From Hippea sp964442345 (GTDB lineage: Bacteria > Campylobacterota_A > Desulfurellia > Desulfurellales > Hippeaceae): 14,878 bases of DNA. Both the position numbers and the translations under genes were made by a program. The notes below the pieces were generated by a model. The model was given only the letters and a program-made list of their open reading frames with translations. It had not been told where the DNA came from and searched no databases. Below, in pieces: positions 1-7,628 of this stretch. Within the stretch, counting starts at the first letter, position 1. Each line of letters begins with the position of its first letter. The DNA is taken from assembly GCA_964442345.1 (NCBI GenBank), contig CAYTZD010000041.1, forward strand, positions 1-14,878, in the 5' to 3' direction.

Positions 1-43
1 TGTTAACATGTGGTTTTGAGCGGACATATTTTTCCTTTGCCAT
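1..43 (-). CDS. tuf: Elongation factor Tu (N-terminal fragment, cut by window edge)
   Basis: Only the first 14 codons are in the window and read MAKEKYVRSKPHVN, which matches the conserved EF-Tu N-terminus just before the G1 loop. EF-Tu is the GTPase that delivers aminoacyl-tRNA to the ribosomal A site. The ATG lies at 43-41. A perfect AAGGAGG Shine-Dalgarno at 55-49 sits 5 nt upstream and overlaps the stop codon of fusA. Position directly after fusA is the classical str-operon order (rpsL-rpsG-fusA-tuf), which supports the call despite the short fragment. The gene continues beyond the left edge, so its length and integrity cannot be judged. Confidence 0.93.
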   Translation of the reverse strand, partial: MAKEKYVRSKPHVN

Positions 44-48
44 AAAAG

Positions 49-55
49 CCTCCTT
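49..55 (-). promoter_or_regulatory. Ribosome binding site of tuf overlapping the fusA stop
   Basis: Read on the minus strand, AAGGAGG spans 55-49 and ends 5 nt before the tuf ATG at 43. The fusA stop TAA occupies 56-54, so the two signals share two bases. A ribosome finishing fusA would therefore stand on the tuf initiation signal, which is compatible with translational coupling. That coupling is inference; the sequence and spacing are seen directly. Confidence 0.85.
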
Positions 56-2129
56 AAGCTTCTTTTTTGATTATTTTTTCAGCTATATTCTTAGGCACTT
101 CTTCGTAGTGCGAGAATTGCATTGTATAGGTTCCTCTACCCTGAGTAATTGACCTTAAAACAGTAGCATATCCAAACATCTCTCCAAGCGGTATATGGGC
201 TCTGATTATCTTGAGATTGCCTTTCTCGCTCATATTCTTGATCTTACCACGGCGAGAGTTTATATCACCCATAACATCACCAAGATACTGCTCAGGTGTT
301 GTAACTTCAACATCCATTATAGGCTCAAGTAAATATGGCTTTGCCTTCTTGGCTGCTTCTCTAAATGCCATTGATGCTGCAATCTTAAATGCCATATCAG
401 ATGAGTCAACTTCATGATAAGAACCATCATAAAGCGTAACCCTAAAGTCAACCATTGGATAACCAGCCAAAACACCACTCTCTGCTGCTTCTTTAATACC
501 TGCTTCAACAGCTGGAATAAACTCCTTAGGAATGACACCACCCACTATTTTATCGACAAATTCGAAACCTTTACCTCTTTCAAGCGGCTCAAGTTCAATC
601 CATACATGACCATATTGACCATGACCACCGGTCTGTCTGATGAACTTACCTTCCTGCTTGACTTTACCTTTGATGCTTTCCTTGTATGCAACCTGTGGTT
701 TACCAACATTTACGCCGACCTTAAATTCTCTCTTTAACCTATCAACGATTATCTCAAGGTGAAGCTCACCCATTCCTGATATTATCGTCTGATTTGTCTC
801 TTCATCGTATCTAACCCTAAATGTCGGGTCTTCTTCTGCAAGCTTCTGCAAAGCGTTTGACAGCTTATCTCTGTCTGCTTTTGTTTTTGGTTCAACGGCA
901 ATAGAGATAACAGGCTCTGGGAACTCCATAGACTCAAGCAGTATAGGATTCTGCTCATCACACAAAGTATCGCCTGTTGTTGTATATTTCAAACCAATTG
1001 CAGCAGCTATATCACCGGCATAGACAACATCAACATCTTCTCTCTTGTTTGCGTGCATCCTCATAAGTCTTCCAATTCTTTCTGTCTTACCCTTTGTTGA
1101 GTTGTAAGCATAAGAACCGGCTTTCAATGTTCCAGAATAGACCCTGAAGTATGTAAGTTTACCTACATACGGATCGCTCATTATCTTAAATGCAAGCAAA
1201 GCCAACGGCTCATCTTCACTTGCTTTTCTTTCTATCTCTTCACCTGTTCTTGGGTCAATACCCTTAACAGCTGCTATATCAGTTGGGCTTGGTAAAAAGT
1301 CAACAACCGCATCAAGTAGCGGCTGAACACCTTTATTTTTGAAAGCACTTCCACACAAAACAGGTGTTATCTTTGTATCTATCGTGCCCTTTCTTATTAC
1401 CCTTTTTATCTCATCTTCAGAGATATCTTCACCTTCTAAATATTTCTCAGCAAACTCATCATCTATATCGGCAAGTTTTTCAAGCATTTTATCTCTATAT
1501 TCTAAAGCCATATCGGCCAATTCGTCTGGTATATCTTTAAGGGAAAACTTAGCACCTAAAACATCCGAATCCCAAATAATTGCCTTCATCTTTATCAAAT
1601 CAACAACACCAACGAAGTTAGACTCCGCTCCAACAGGTATTTGAATAGGAACAGGATTACCATTGAGTTTCTCTTCTATCTCTTTAACAACATTAAAGAA
1701 ATCTGCTCCAATCCTGTCCATCTTATTTACAAAAGCAATTCTTGGGACATGGTATTTATCAGCCTGTCTCCAGACCGTTTCACTCTGCGGCTCAACACCA
1801 CCAACGGCGCAGAAAACACCAACGGCGCCATCTAATACCCTTAAAGCACGCTCAACTTCAACGGTAAAGTCAACATGCCCCGGTGTATCAATAATATTTA
1901 TCATATGCTCTCGCCAGAAACAGGTCGTGGATGCAGAAGTAATCGTGATTCCGCGTTCTTTCTCCTGCTCCATCCAGTCCATAGTTGCTGTTCCTTCGTG
2001 AACTTCGCCAATTTTGTGCGATACACCTGTATAATATAAGATTCTTTCTGTCGTTGTCGTCTTTCCAGCGTCAATATGAGCTATAATTCCTATATTTCTC
2101 AACTTCTCAAGTCGATACTTGCGTGCCAC
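54..2129 (-). CDS. fusA: Elongation factor G (translocase GTPase)
   Basis: A 691-residue EF-G that drives GTP-dependent movement of tRNA and mRNA through the ribosome after peptide bond formation, and works with RRF in ribosome recycling. The G domain is complete: the P loop AHIDAGKTT is at residues 17-25, the switch I sequence RGITIT is at 59-64, DTPGH is at 81-85 with His85 as the catalytic histidine, NKMD is at 135-138 and the G5 region GSAFKNKG is at 260-267. Domains II to V follow without a break. Length is normal (about 690-705). The start is GTG at 2129, because GGGGAG (2141-2136) lies 6 nt upstream and no in-frame ATG exists near it. It lies 15 nt after rpsG. The intact motifs and the str-operon position argue for the main EF-G rather than a paralogue such as FusA2 or TetM. 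Confidence 0.98.
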   Translation of the reverse strand: MARKYRLEKLRNIGIIAHIDAGKTTTTERILYYTGVSHKIGEVHEGTATMDWMEQEKERGITITSASTTCFWREHMINIIDTPGHVDFTVEVERALRVLDGAVGVFCAVGGVEPQSETVWRQADKYHVPRIAFVNKMDRIGADFFNVVKEIEEKLNGNPVPIQIPVGAESNFVGVVDLIKMKAIIWDSDVLGAKFSLKDIPDELADMALEYRDKMLEKLADIDDEFAEKYLEGEDISEDEIKRVIRKGTIDTKITPVLCGSAFKNKGVQPLLDAVVDFLPSPTDIAAVKGIDPRTGEEIERKASEDEPLALLAFKIMSDPYVGKLTYFRVYSGTLKAGSYAYNSTKGKTERIGRLMRMHANKREDVDVVYAGDIAAAIGLKYTTTGDTLCDEQNPILLESMEFPEPVISIAVEPKTKADRDKLSNALQKLAEEDPTFRVRYDEETNQTIISGMGELHLEIIVDRLKREFKVGVNVGKPQVAYKESIKGKVKQEGKFIRQTGGHGQYGHVWIELEPLERGKGFEFVDKIVGGVIPKEFIPAVEAGIKEAAESGVLAGYPMVDFRVTLYDGSYHEVDSSDMAFKIAASMAFREAAKKAKPYLLEPIMDVEVTTPEQYLGDVMGDINSRRGKIKNMSEKGNLKIIRAHIPLGEMFGYATVLRSITQGRGTYTMQFSHYEEVPKNIAEKIIKKEA

Positions 2130-2135
2130 TTTTCA

Positions 2136-2141
2136 CTCCCC
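2136..2141 (-). promoter_or_regulatory. Ribosome binding site that fixes the GTG start of fusA
   Basis: The minus-strand sequence between the rpsG stop (2147-2145) and fusA reads GAAGGGGAGTGAAAA before GTG. The GGGGAG core lies 6 nt from the GTG at 2129. Another GTG at 2136-2134 lies inside this signal but is out of frame, so it is not a competing start. Confidence 0.75.
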
Positions 2142-2144
2142 TTC

Positions 2145-2612
2145 TTACCATCTGTAGTGTGCAAATGCTCTATTGGCTTCTGCCATCTTGTGAGTATCTT
2201 CTCTCTTCTTGACAGCGCCGCCTCTGTTGTTGGCAGCATCTATTATCTCACCGGCCAACCTTTCAAACATTCTTCTTTCGCTTCTCTGCCTTGCATAATC
2301 GACAAGCCATCTAACTGCAAGACTTCTTTGGCGCTCTGGCCTTACTTCAACCGGTACCTGATATGTAGCACCACCAACCCTTCTTGGCCTTACTTCTATT
2401 TTTGGTGTTACATTTTCGATTGCCTTTTGTAAGACCTCCATTGGATCTTCGCCTGTCTTCTCTTTAACCAGATCCATAGCCTGATAGAATATCCTGCTTG
2501 CTGTAGATTTCTTACCGTCCCACATAATCTTATTTATTATCTTCGTAACAAGAACACTTCCGTAAACTAAATCTGGTGGAACCTCTCTCTTTTCTGCTCT
2601 TCTTCTTCTCAT
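2145..2612 (-). CDS. rpsG: 30S ribosomal protein S7
   Basis: A 155-residue S7, the primary 16S rRNA-binding protein that organises assembly of the 30S head and lines the E site near the mRNA exit. The N-terminal basic stretch MRRRRAEKREV and the family core (VTPKIEVRPRRVGGATYQVPVEV around residues 88-110, then the AVRWLVDYAR segment) are clear. The C-terminus RAFAHYRW is typical of the short form of S7. Length matches the usual 155-156. The ATG at 2612 has AAGGAGAG upstream, which overlaps the rpsL stop. The rpsL-rpsG gap is only 10 nt. In E. coli the equivalent gap is roughly 100 nt and holds the S7 autoregulatory site, so that operator is not present in the same place here. Confidence 0.98.
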   Translation of the reverse strand: MRRRRAEKREVPPDLVYGSVLVTKIINKIMWDGKKSTASRIFYQAMDLVKEKTGEDPMEVLQKAIENVTPKIEVRPRRVGGATYQVPVEVRPERQRSLAVRWLVDYARQRSERRMFERLAGEIIDAANNRGGAVKKREDTHKMAEANRAFAHYRW

Positions 2613-2622
2613 TTAACTCTCC

Positions 2623-2997
2623 TTACTCCTTGGGCTTCTTTGTTCCGTATTTGGATCTACTCTGTTTTCTGCCTTCAACACCGGCAGCATCCAAGGCACC
2701 TCTGATGATGTGATACCTAACACCAGGCAAGTCCTTAACCCTTCCGCCTCTTACCAAAACGATAGAGTGCTCCTGCAAGTTGTGTCCTTCACCTGGTATA
2801 TAAGCCGTTACTTCATAGCCCGTTGTAAGCTTAACCCTTGCAACCTTTCTCAAAGCTGAGTTAGGCTTCTTTGGCGTCGTTGTATAAACCCTTGTACAGA
2901 CGCCTCTTCTCTGTGGGCATCCCTGAAGGGCCAATGTCTTTTTCTTTGCTTTAACCTTTTTTCTTCCCTTTCTTACAAGCTGGTTAATCGTAGGCAC
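2623..2997 (-). CDS. rpsL: 30S ribosomal protein S12
   Basis: A 124-residue S12, which sits at the decoding centre and controls proofreading of tRNA selection. The sequence starts MPTINQLVRKGRK and contains TTTPKKPNSALRKVA with Lys43, and RGGRVKDLPGVRYH with Lys88. These are the positions changed in classical streptomycin-resistant or dependent mutants, and both are wild type here. Asp89, the residue methylthiolated by RimO in E. coli, is also present. The start is GTG at 2997, set by AGGGAGGT at 3010-3003 just 5 nt away; no in-frame ATG is available. It is first in the str part of the cluster, after a 64-nt gap that contains a candidate promoter. Confidence 0.98.
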   Translation of the reverse strand: MPTINQLVRKGRKKVKAKKKTLALQGCPQRRGVCTRVYTTTPKKPNSALRKVARVKLTTGYEVTAYIPGEGHNLQEHSIVLVRGGRVKDLPGVRYHIIRGALDAAGVEGRKQSRSKYGTKKPKE

Positions 2998-3002
2998 TTT
3001 TT

Positions 3003-3010
3003 ACCTCCCT
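3003..3010 (-). promoter_or_regulatory. Ribosome binding site that fixes the GTG start of rpsL
   Basis: Minus-strand AGGGAGGT is followed by five A residues and then GTG at 2997-2995. The perfect GGAGG core and its spacing choose GTG as the start of S12, whose N-terminal MPTINQL agrees with the family. Confidence 0.8.
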
Positions 3011-3026
3011 AAAAAATTGCTTGCCT

Positions 3027-3055
3027 AAACTAACAACAAAAGTTTCTTTTGTCAA
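3027..3055 (-). promoter_or_regulatory. Candidate sigma-70 promoter for rpsL-rpsG-fusA-tuf
   Basis: On the minus strand a perfect -35 hexamer TTGACA lies at 3055-3050, seven bases after the rpoC stop. A 17-base spacer leads to TAGTTT at 3032-3027, which keeps only the first, second and last bases of the TATAAT consensus. The next gene, rpsL, starts about 30 nt further on. The perfect -35, ideal spacing and position in one of the few real gaps support a promoter, while the poor -10 lowers confidence. An inverted repeat lies in the spacer and touches the -35. Confidence 0.5.
3036..3052 (-). repeat. Perfect 7-bp inverted repeat in the rpoC-rpsL gap
   Basis: The minus strand reads ACAAAAG, AAA, CTTTTGT: two perfect 7-base arms with a 3-base centre. 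It overlaps three bases of the candidate -35 and fills most of the spacer. It could be a protein operator at the promoter, or a weak AU-rich hairpin after rpoC. No run of U follows the second arm, so a strong intrinsic terminator is unlikely. Confidence 0.6.
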
Positions 3056-3061
3056 GATTTT

Positions 3062-6000
3062 TTAATCATCACCTATAGCAGGCTTCAAAACTATCTCGTC
3101 ATACTTCTTCTGTCCAGTTCCGACAGGTATTAATCTACCAACAATGACATTTTCTTTCAAGCCTCTTAGATGGTCTATCTGTCCACTTATAGAAGCCTCA
3201 GTCAATACCCTTGTTGTCTCCTGGAAGCTTGCTGCGGATATAAAGCTATCCGTATTCAGAGAAGCCTTTGTTATTCCAAGTAGAACAATCCTACCGATGG
3301 CTGGTTTTTTGCCTCTTTTTACAAGCATCTCGTTTTTCTTTGTGAATATAAACCTGTTAACAACTTCACCTTCTATAAAATCGCTATCGCCAGAATCTTC
3401 TATAACAACCTTAGAGAGCATCTGTCTAACGATAATCTCTATATGCTTGTCGTTTATGTTAACACCCTGAAGCTTATAAACCTGCTGAATCTCGCTAACA
3501 AGCATCTTTTGAAGCTCTTTTTCTCCTAAAATAGCCAAGATATCGTGTGGATTGATAGAACCATCCGTTAAGGGCTCGCCCATCTCAACCCTATCGCCTG
3601 GAAATACAAGCAGTCTCTTGTTTCTTGGTATTAGGTATTCTTTTACAACCTTACCCTTACCTGCTGTTGAAGTAACAATAACCTTCCTTTTACCTTTAGA
3701 CTCTTTGCCGTATGAGACTATTCCACTAATCTCACTTATAATTGCTGCATCCTTTGGCTTTTTTGCTTCAAATAATTCAGAGACTCGTGGCAGACCACCT
3801 GTGATATCGGTTGTTTTGTCAAGCTCCTTAGGAATTTTACCAATAACATCTCCCGGTTTTACATATTCACCGTTTTCTTTCTGTAAGATTATACCCGGTG
3901 GCAAATAATAGACAGCATCTTCGTCAATATTTTCAAATTTCTTAACCTTACCTTCTTCATCAACAATGTATATTCTTGGTCTTTTTGTTAAATCTTTGCT
4001 CTCTATAACAACATTACTCTTAAGTGAAGTTATCTTATCTATCTCTTCTTTAATCGTAACATGTGGGATTAAGTCAACCCATTTTACATAGCCTTCAGCA
4101 CCTGCAAGCAGATAGTCTGAATATGCATCCCATTCGGCTAATGTCGTTGTGCTTATATAAATTGTCGGATCGCTTTCAAATATTCTCTTTTTCTTCTCAT
4201 CGTCGTACCCAACAATAACATCGCCTGCTTCAACCTTTTGACCATTCTTTACATACAAGACAGAACCCTTTGGCACATAGTATCTAATCTTTTCTTCGCC
4301 GTCTTTGGTTATAACAACATGCGTTCCATGCCTATTCGTTATGCCACCTTCAGGGTCATCTATTTCAACAAATCCTTCACCTTCTAAAGCTATAAGCTTA
4401 ACTGTTCCACTCTCTTCAGTTTTTACAAATCTCTTTATAGTCTGCCTATCTTCAACAAATATCTTAGCTGCATAAGGAATACTCTTTGGCACATCAAATA
4501 CTTCCAACACCCTTTCAACCAAAAGGCCTAATCTATCTATCTCATCGCCATCTTTAACAGAAAGCATCAATTTACCTATCGCTTTTGAGCCACCCGTTAT
4601 TATGTCTTCATCTTTAACAAAATCGACCTTTTTTATCTTGTACTCTTCTGCATCACCAACAGTTACATAGTAATAACTTTTATCTTCTCTAATTGAAACC
4701 TTGCCCTTCGTTTTTGAAACTATTTGTGGCTCTGTTATAAGTAAAGCTGCATCCCTTCTTGAAAGCAGTATATTTTCACCTGCAGAATTAGGGACAACAA
4801 AGAAATTATAGAATCTTACAATTCCTGCTCTCTTTGTTTGAGCTGCCTTACTCTCCTTTGTCAATCTCGACGCTGTTCCACCGACATGGAATGTTCTAAG
4901 TGTAAGCTGTGTTCCTGGCTCACCTATGGATTGAGCCGCAACAATACCGACGGCTTCACCAACATTGACCCTGCCGCCTCTTGCTAAATCCCTTCCATAA
5001 CATTTTGCACAGACACCACGCTCAGCTTTACATGTTAAAACAGAGTATATTTTAACCTTCTTTATTCCTGCATCAACTATCTTCTCAACGGCTTTTTCGT
5101 CTATCTCCTTACCTTCTTCAACTATAACTTCATTTGTAAATGGATCAATTATATCTTCTGCTGCTGTCCTTCCCAAGATTCTCTCTTCTAAGGATTCTAT
5201 CTCTTCGCCATTAACCATAATAGCTGAAACTTCAAGTCCTTCTGTCGTGCCACAATCTTCCATTGTAATCGTAACATCTTGGGAGACATCTACCAATTTT
5301 CTTGTTAGATATCCTGCGTTTGCCGTCTTTAAAGCAGTATCTGCAAGACCCTTTCTTGCACCGTGCGTTGATGTGAAGTACTCAAGAACTGTCAAGCCTT
5401 CTTTAAAGTTTGATTTAATTGGCGTTTCAATAATATCACCGGACGGCTTCGCCATAAGTCCTCTGATACCTGCAAGCTGTCTCATCTGCTGCTGAGAACC
5501 CCTTGCTCCTGAATGCGCCATAATAAAAATAGAGTTAAAGCTCTCTTCGTATTCACCGCCCAACTCTCTCATCATCGCTGCAGCAATTCTTTCTGTTGCA
5601 GAACTCCATATATCAACAGCCTTGTTGTATCTCTCTTTATCTGTCAAAAGACCCTGCTGATAATCTTCTTGAATCTTCCTAACTTCTTCTTCTGCTTTAG
5701 CTATAATCTCTGCTTTCTCTTTTGGAACAACCATATCTTCAATAGATATTGAGACGCCAGCCCTTGTTGACATCTCAAATCCCAAATCCTTAACATCATC
5801 CAAAAACTTAACAACGACAGGTAGCTCTTCGTTCTGATACAGATACGAAATAAATCTATTCAATTCTTTCTTTGTAAATAGTTTATTTACATCCTTAAAC
5901 GGCACGCTTTTTGGCACTATCTCATAAAATAGAACCCTTCCAACGGTCGTCTCGTGTATTTCGCCATCTATCTTCACATGTATCTTGGCATTTAGATCAC

Positions 6001-7618
6001 AGGCACCATTCTCATAGGCAATCCTGACTTCATCGACTGATGAGAAGTACATTCCTTCGCCTTTTTGACCGTCTCTTGGCTTTGTCATGTAATAGACACC
6101 CAAAACCATATCTTGGCTGGGCATAGCTATAGGATTACCGTGAGCAGGCGATATGATATTCTCCGTTGCAAGCATCAACACTTCGCTTTCCAATATTGCT
6201 TCGTTAGACAAAGGCACATGAACAGCCATCTGGTCGCCGTCAAAGTCTGCGTTAAACGCCGGACAGACAAGCGGATGAAGTCTTATTGCCTTCTCGTCAG
6301 TTAAAACGGCATGGAATGCCTGAATTGACAATCTGTGAAGTGTTGGTGCCCTGTTGAGAAGTACCGGATGCTCCTTTACGACATCTTCAAGAATATTCCA
6401 GACTTCTGGGTCTTTACGCTCAACCATCTTCTTTGCTGCTTTTATTGTTGGTGCATGACCTTCTTCAATCAAACGATGGTATATAAATGGTTTAAATAGC
6501 TCTAAAGCCATAATCTTAGGCAATCCGCACTGATCCATTCTCAAATCAGGACCAGAGACGATTACCGAACGGCCAGAATAGTCAACCCTTTTACCAAGCA
6601 GGTTTCTTCTAAATCTTCCTTCTTTTCCTCTTATCGATTCGCTTAATGATTTCAATGGTCTATTATTTGATGCTCTGACAACCTGTTTTCTTCTGCCGTT
6701 GTCTATCAAGGCATCAACAGCTTCTTGTAGCATCCTTTTTTCGTTTCTTATAATAATCGAAGGAGCGCCAAGCTCTATCAATCTTTTAAGCCTATTATTT
6801 CTATTTATAACCCTTCTGTATAAATCGTTTAAGTCGCTTGATGCAAACCTTCCACCTTCAAGTGAAACCAACGGCCTTAAATCCGGCGGAAGAACGGGAA
6901 GAACTTCCAAAATCATCCATTCTGGTTTGTTGCCACTTCTTTTAAACTGCTCCATCAATCGCATGCGTTTAATAAGCTTCTTCTTCTTGGCTTTGGAAGA
7001 AGTGGCTTCTATCTCCTCCCTTAACTGGATTATCTCAAGATCAAGATCCATCTCTTTTAAAAGTTTTTGGATAGCTGCAGCACCCATCTCAGCAGTAAAT
7101 CTCAAGCCATACTTCTCAGAATATGTTTTATACGCAGATTCGTTTAGAACGGTCTTTTTGGGTAGCTCTTCAACTTCACTTTCAACTACAACATAGGATT
7201 CGTAGTAGATAACCCTTTCTAAATCCTTAAGCTTCATATCAAGCAGAAGTGCCATAATGCTCGGCACAGAACGCAGATACCATATATGAGCAACGGGTGT
7301 TGCAAGCTCTATATGGCCCATTCTCTCTCTTCTTACCTTGGACTCTGTAACTTCAACGCCACACTTCTCGCAAACAACACCCTTATATTTGATTCTTTTG
7401 TATTTTCCGCACAAGCACTCATAATCCTTGATAGGACCAAAAATCTTTGCACAGAAAAGACCGTCTCTTTCAGGTTTAAATGTTCTGTAATTTATCGTTT
7501 CTGCCTTTTTTACTTCTCCGTAGCTCCACTCTCTGATTTTTTCAGGTGATGCCAACTTTATTCTTATTGCGTCAAAGTCCTTTGAAGACTTTGGCTTACT
7601 CTTTAAAACAGTAAACAT
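3062..7618 (-). CDS. rpoC: DNA-directed RNA polymerase subunit beta'
   Basis: A 1518-residue beta' subunit, which provides the catalytic aspartates and half of the DNA clamp. The N-terminal zinc site has Cys68, Cys70, Cys83 and Cys86. The active-site motif NADFDGD is at 456-462, with Asp458, Asp460 and Asp462 holding Mg. The bridge helix region (HGARKGLADTALKTANAGY) is at about 752-770. The second zinc site has Cys789, Cys863, Cys870 and Cys873. The trigger loop TLRTFHVGG is at 906-914. The trigger-loop insertion that follows (about 917-1270) is near 354 residues, against roughly 190 in E. coli SI3, and explains the length excess over E. coli (1407). The protein ends shortly after the conserved ENVIVGRLIPVGTG. 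The ATG at 7618 follows AAGGGGGC, which overlaps the rpoB stop, with a 10-nt gap. RpoB and RpoC are therefore separate here, unlike the fused form of Helicobacter. Confidence 0.99.
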   Translation of the reverse strand: MFTVLKSKPKSSKDFDAIRIKLASPEKIREWSYGEVKKAETINYRTFKPERDGLFCAKIFGPIKDYECLCGKYKRIKYKGVVCEKCGVEVTESKVRRERMGHIELATPVAHIWYLRSVPSIMALLLDMKLKDLERVIYYESYVVVESEVEELPKKTVLNESAYKTYSEKYGLRFTAEMGAAAIQKLLKEMDLDLEIIQLREEIEATSSKAKKKKLIKRMRLMEQFKRSGNKPEWMILEVLPVLPPDLRPLVSLEGGRFASSDLNDLYRRVINRNNRLKRLIELGAPSIIIRNEKRMLQEAVDALIDNGRRKQVVRASNNRPLKSLSESIRGKEGRFRRNLLGKRVDYSGRSVIVSGPDLRMDQCGLPKIMALELFKPFIYHRLIEEGHAPTIKAAKKMVERKDPEVWNILEDVVKEHPVLLNRAPTLHRLSIQAFHAVLTDEKAIRLHPLVCPAFNADFDGDQMAVHVPLSNEAILESEVLMLATENIISPAHGNPIAMPSQDMVLGVYYMTKPRDGQKGEGMYFSSVDEVRIAYENGACDLNAKIHVKIDGEIHETTVGRVLFYEIVPKSVPFKDVNKLFTKKELNRFISYLYQNEELPVVVKFLDDVKDLGFEMSTRAGVSISIEDMVVPKEKAEIIAKAEEEVRKIQEDYQQGLLTDKERYNKAVDIWSSATERIAAAMMRELGGEYEESFNSIFIMAHSGARGSQQQMRQLAGIRGLMAKPSGDIIETPIKSNFKEGLTVLEYFTSTHGARKGLADTALKTANAGYLTRKLVDVSQDVTITMEDCGTTEGLEVSAIMVNGEEIESLEERILGRTAAEDIIDPFTNEVIVEEGKEIDEKAVEKIVDAGIKKVKIYSVLTCKAERGVCAKCYGRDLARGGRVNVGEAVGIVAAQSIGEPGTQLTLRTFHVGGTASRLTKESKAAQTKRAGIVRFYNFFVVPNSAGENILLSRRDAALLITEPQIVSKTKGKVSIREDKSYYYVTVGDAEEYKIKKVDFVKDEDIITGGSKAIGKLMLSVKDGDEIDRLGLLVERVLEVFDVPKSIPYAAKIFVEDRQTIKRFVKTEESGTVKLIALEGEGFVEIDDPEGGITNRHGTHVVITKDGEEKIRYYVPKGSVLYVKNGQKVEAGDVIVGYDDEKKKRIFESDPTIYISTTTLAEWDAYSDYLLAGAEGYVKWVDLIPHVTIKEEIDKITSLKSNVVIESKDLTKRPRIYIVDEEGKVKKFENIDEDAVYYLPPGIILQKENGEYVKPGDVIGKIPKELDKTTDITGGLPRVSELFEAKKPKDAAIISEISGIVSYGKESKGKRKVIVTSTAGKGKVVKEYLIPRNKRLLVFPGDRVEMGEPLTDGSINPHDILAILGEKELQKMLVSEIQQVYKLQGVNINDKHIEIIVRQMLSKVVIEDSGDSDFIEGEVVNRFIFTKKNEMLVKRGKKPAIGRIVLLGITKASLNTDSFISAASFQETTRVLTEASISGQIDHLRGLKENVIVGRLIPVGTGQKKYDEIVLKPAIGDD

Positions 7619-7628
7619 TACTGCCCCC

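Noticed and set aside
317..541. 74-codon minus-strand frame inside fusA
   Set aside because: It overlaps EF-G in another frame and gives low-complexity sequence; the fusA frame is complete and conserved.
3036..3052. Intrinsic terminator after rpoC
   Set aside because: The stem has only two G-C pairs and is not followed by a U run, so termination is unlikely; the dyad is listed as a possible operator instead.
3809..4870. Foreign insertion or frameshift in rpoC
   Set aside because: The extra sequence stays in frame, has the same base composition as the flanks and falls exactly at the known trigger-loop insertion site, so it is a family-type insertion and not a mobile element.
6699..7196. 165-codon open frame on the plus strand opposite rpoC
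   Set aside because: It is antisense to a conserved part of beta', has no recognisable domain and no convincing ribosome binding site, and its Ser/Leu-rich composition is what the complement of this codon usage produces. The same holds for the other plus-strand frames across the window.
7619..7628. Possible rpoB-rpoC fusion as in Helicobacter
   Set aside because: rpoB ends in a TAA after a normal C-terminus, and rpoC has its own ribosome binding site and ATG; two separate proteins are encoded.
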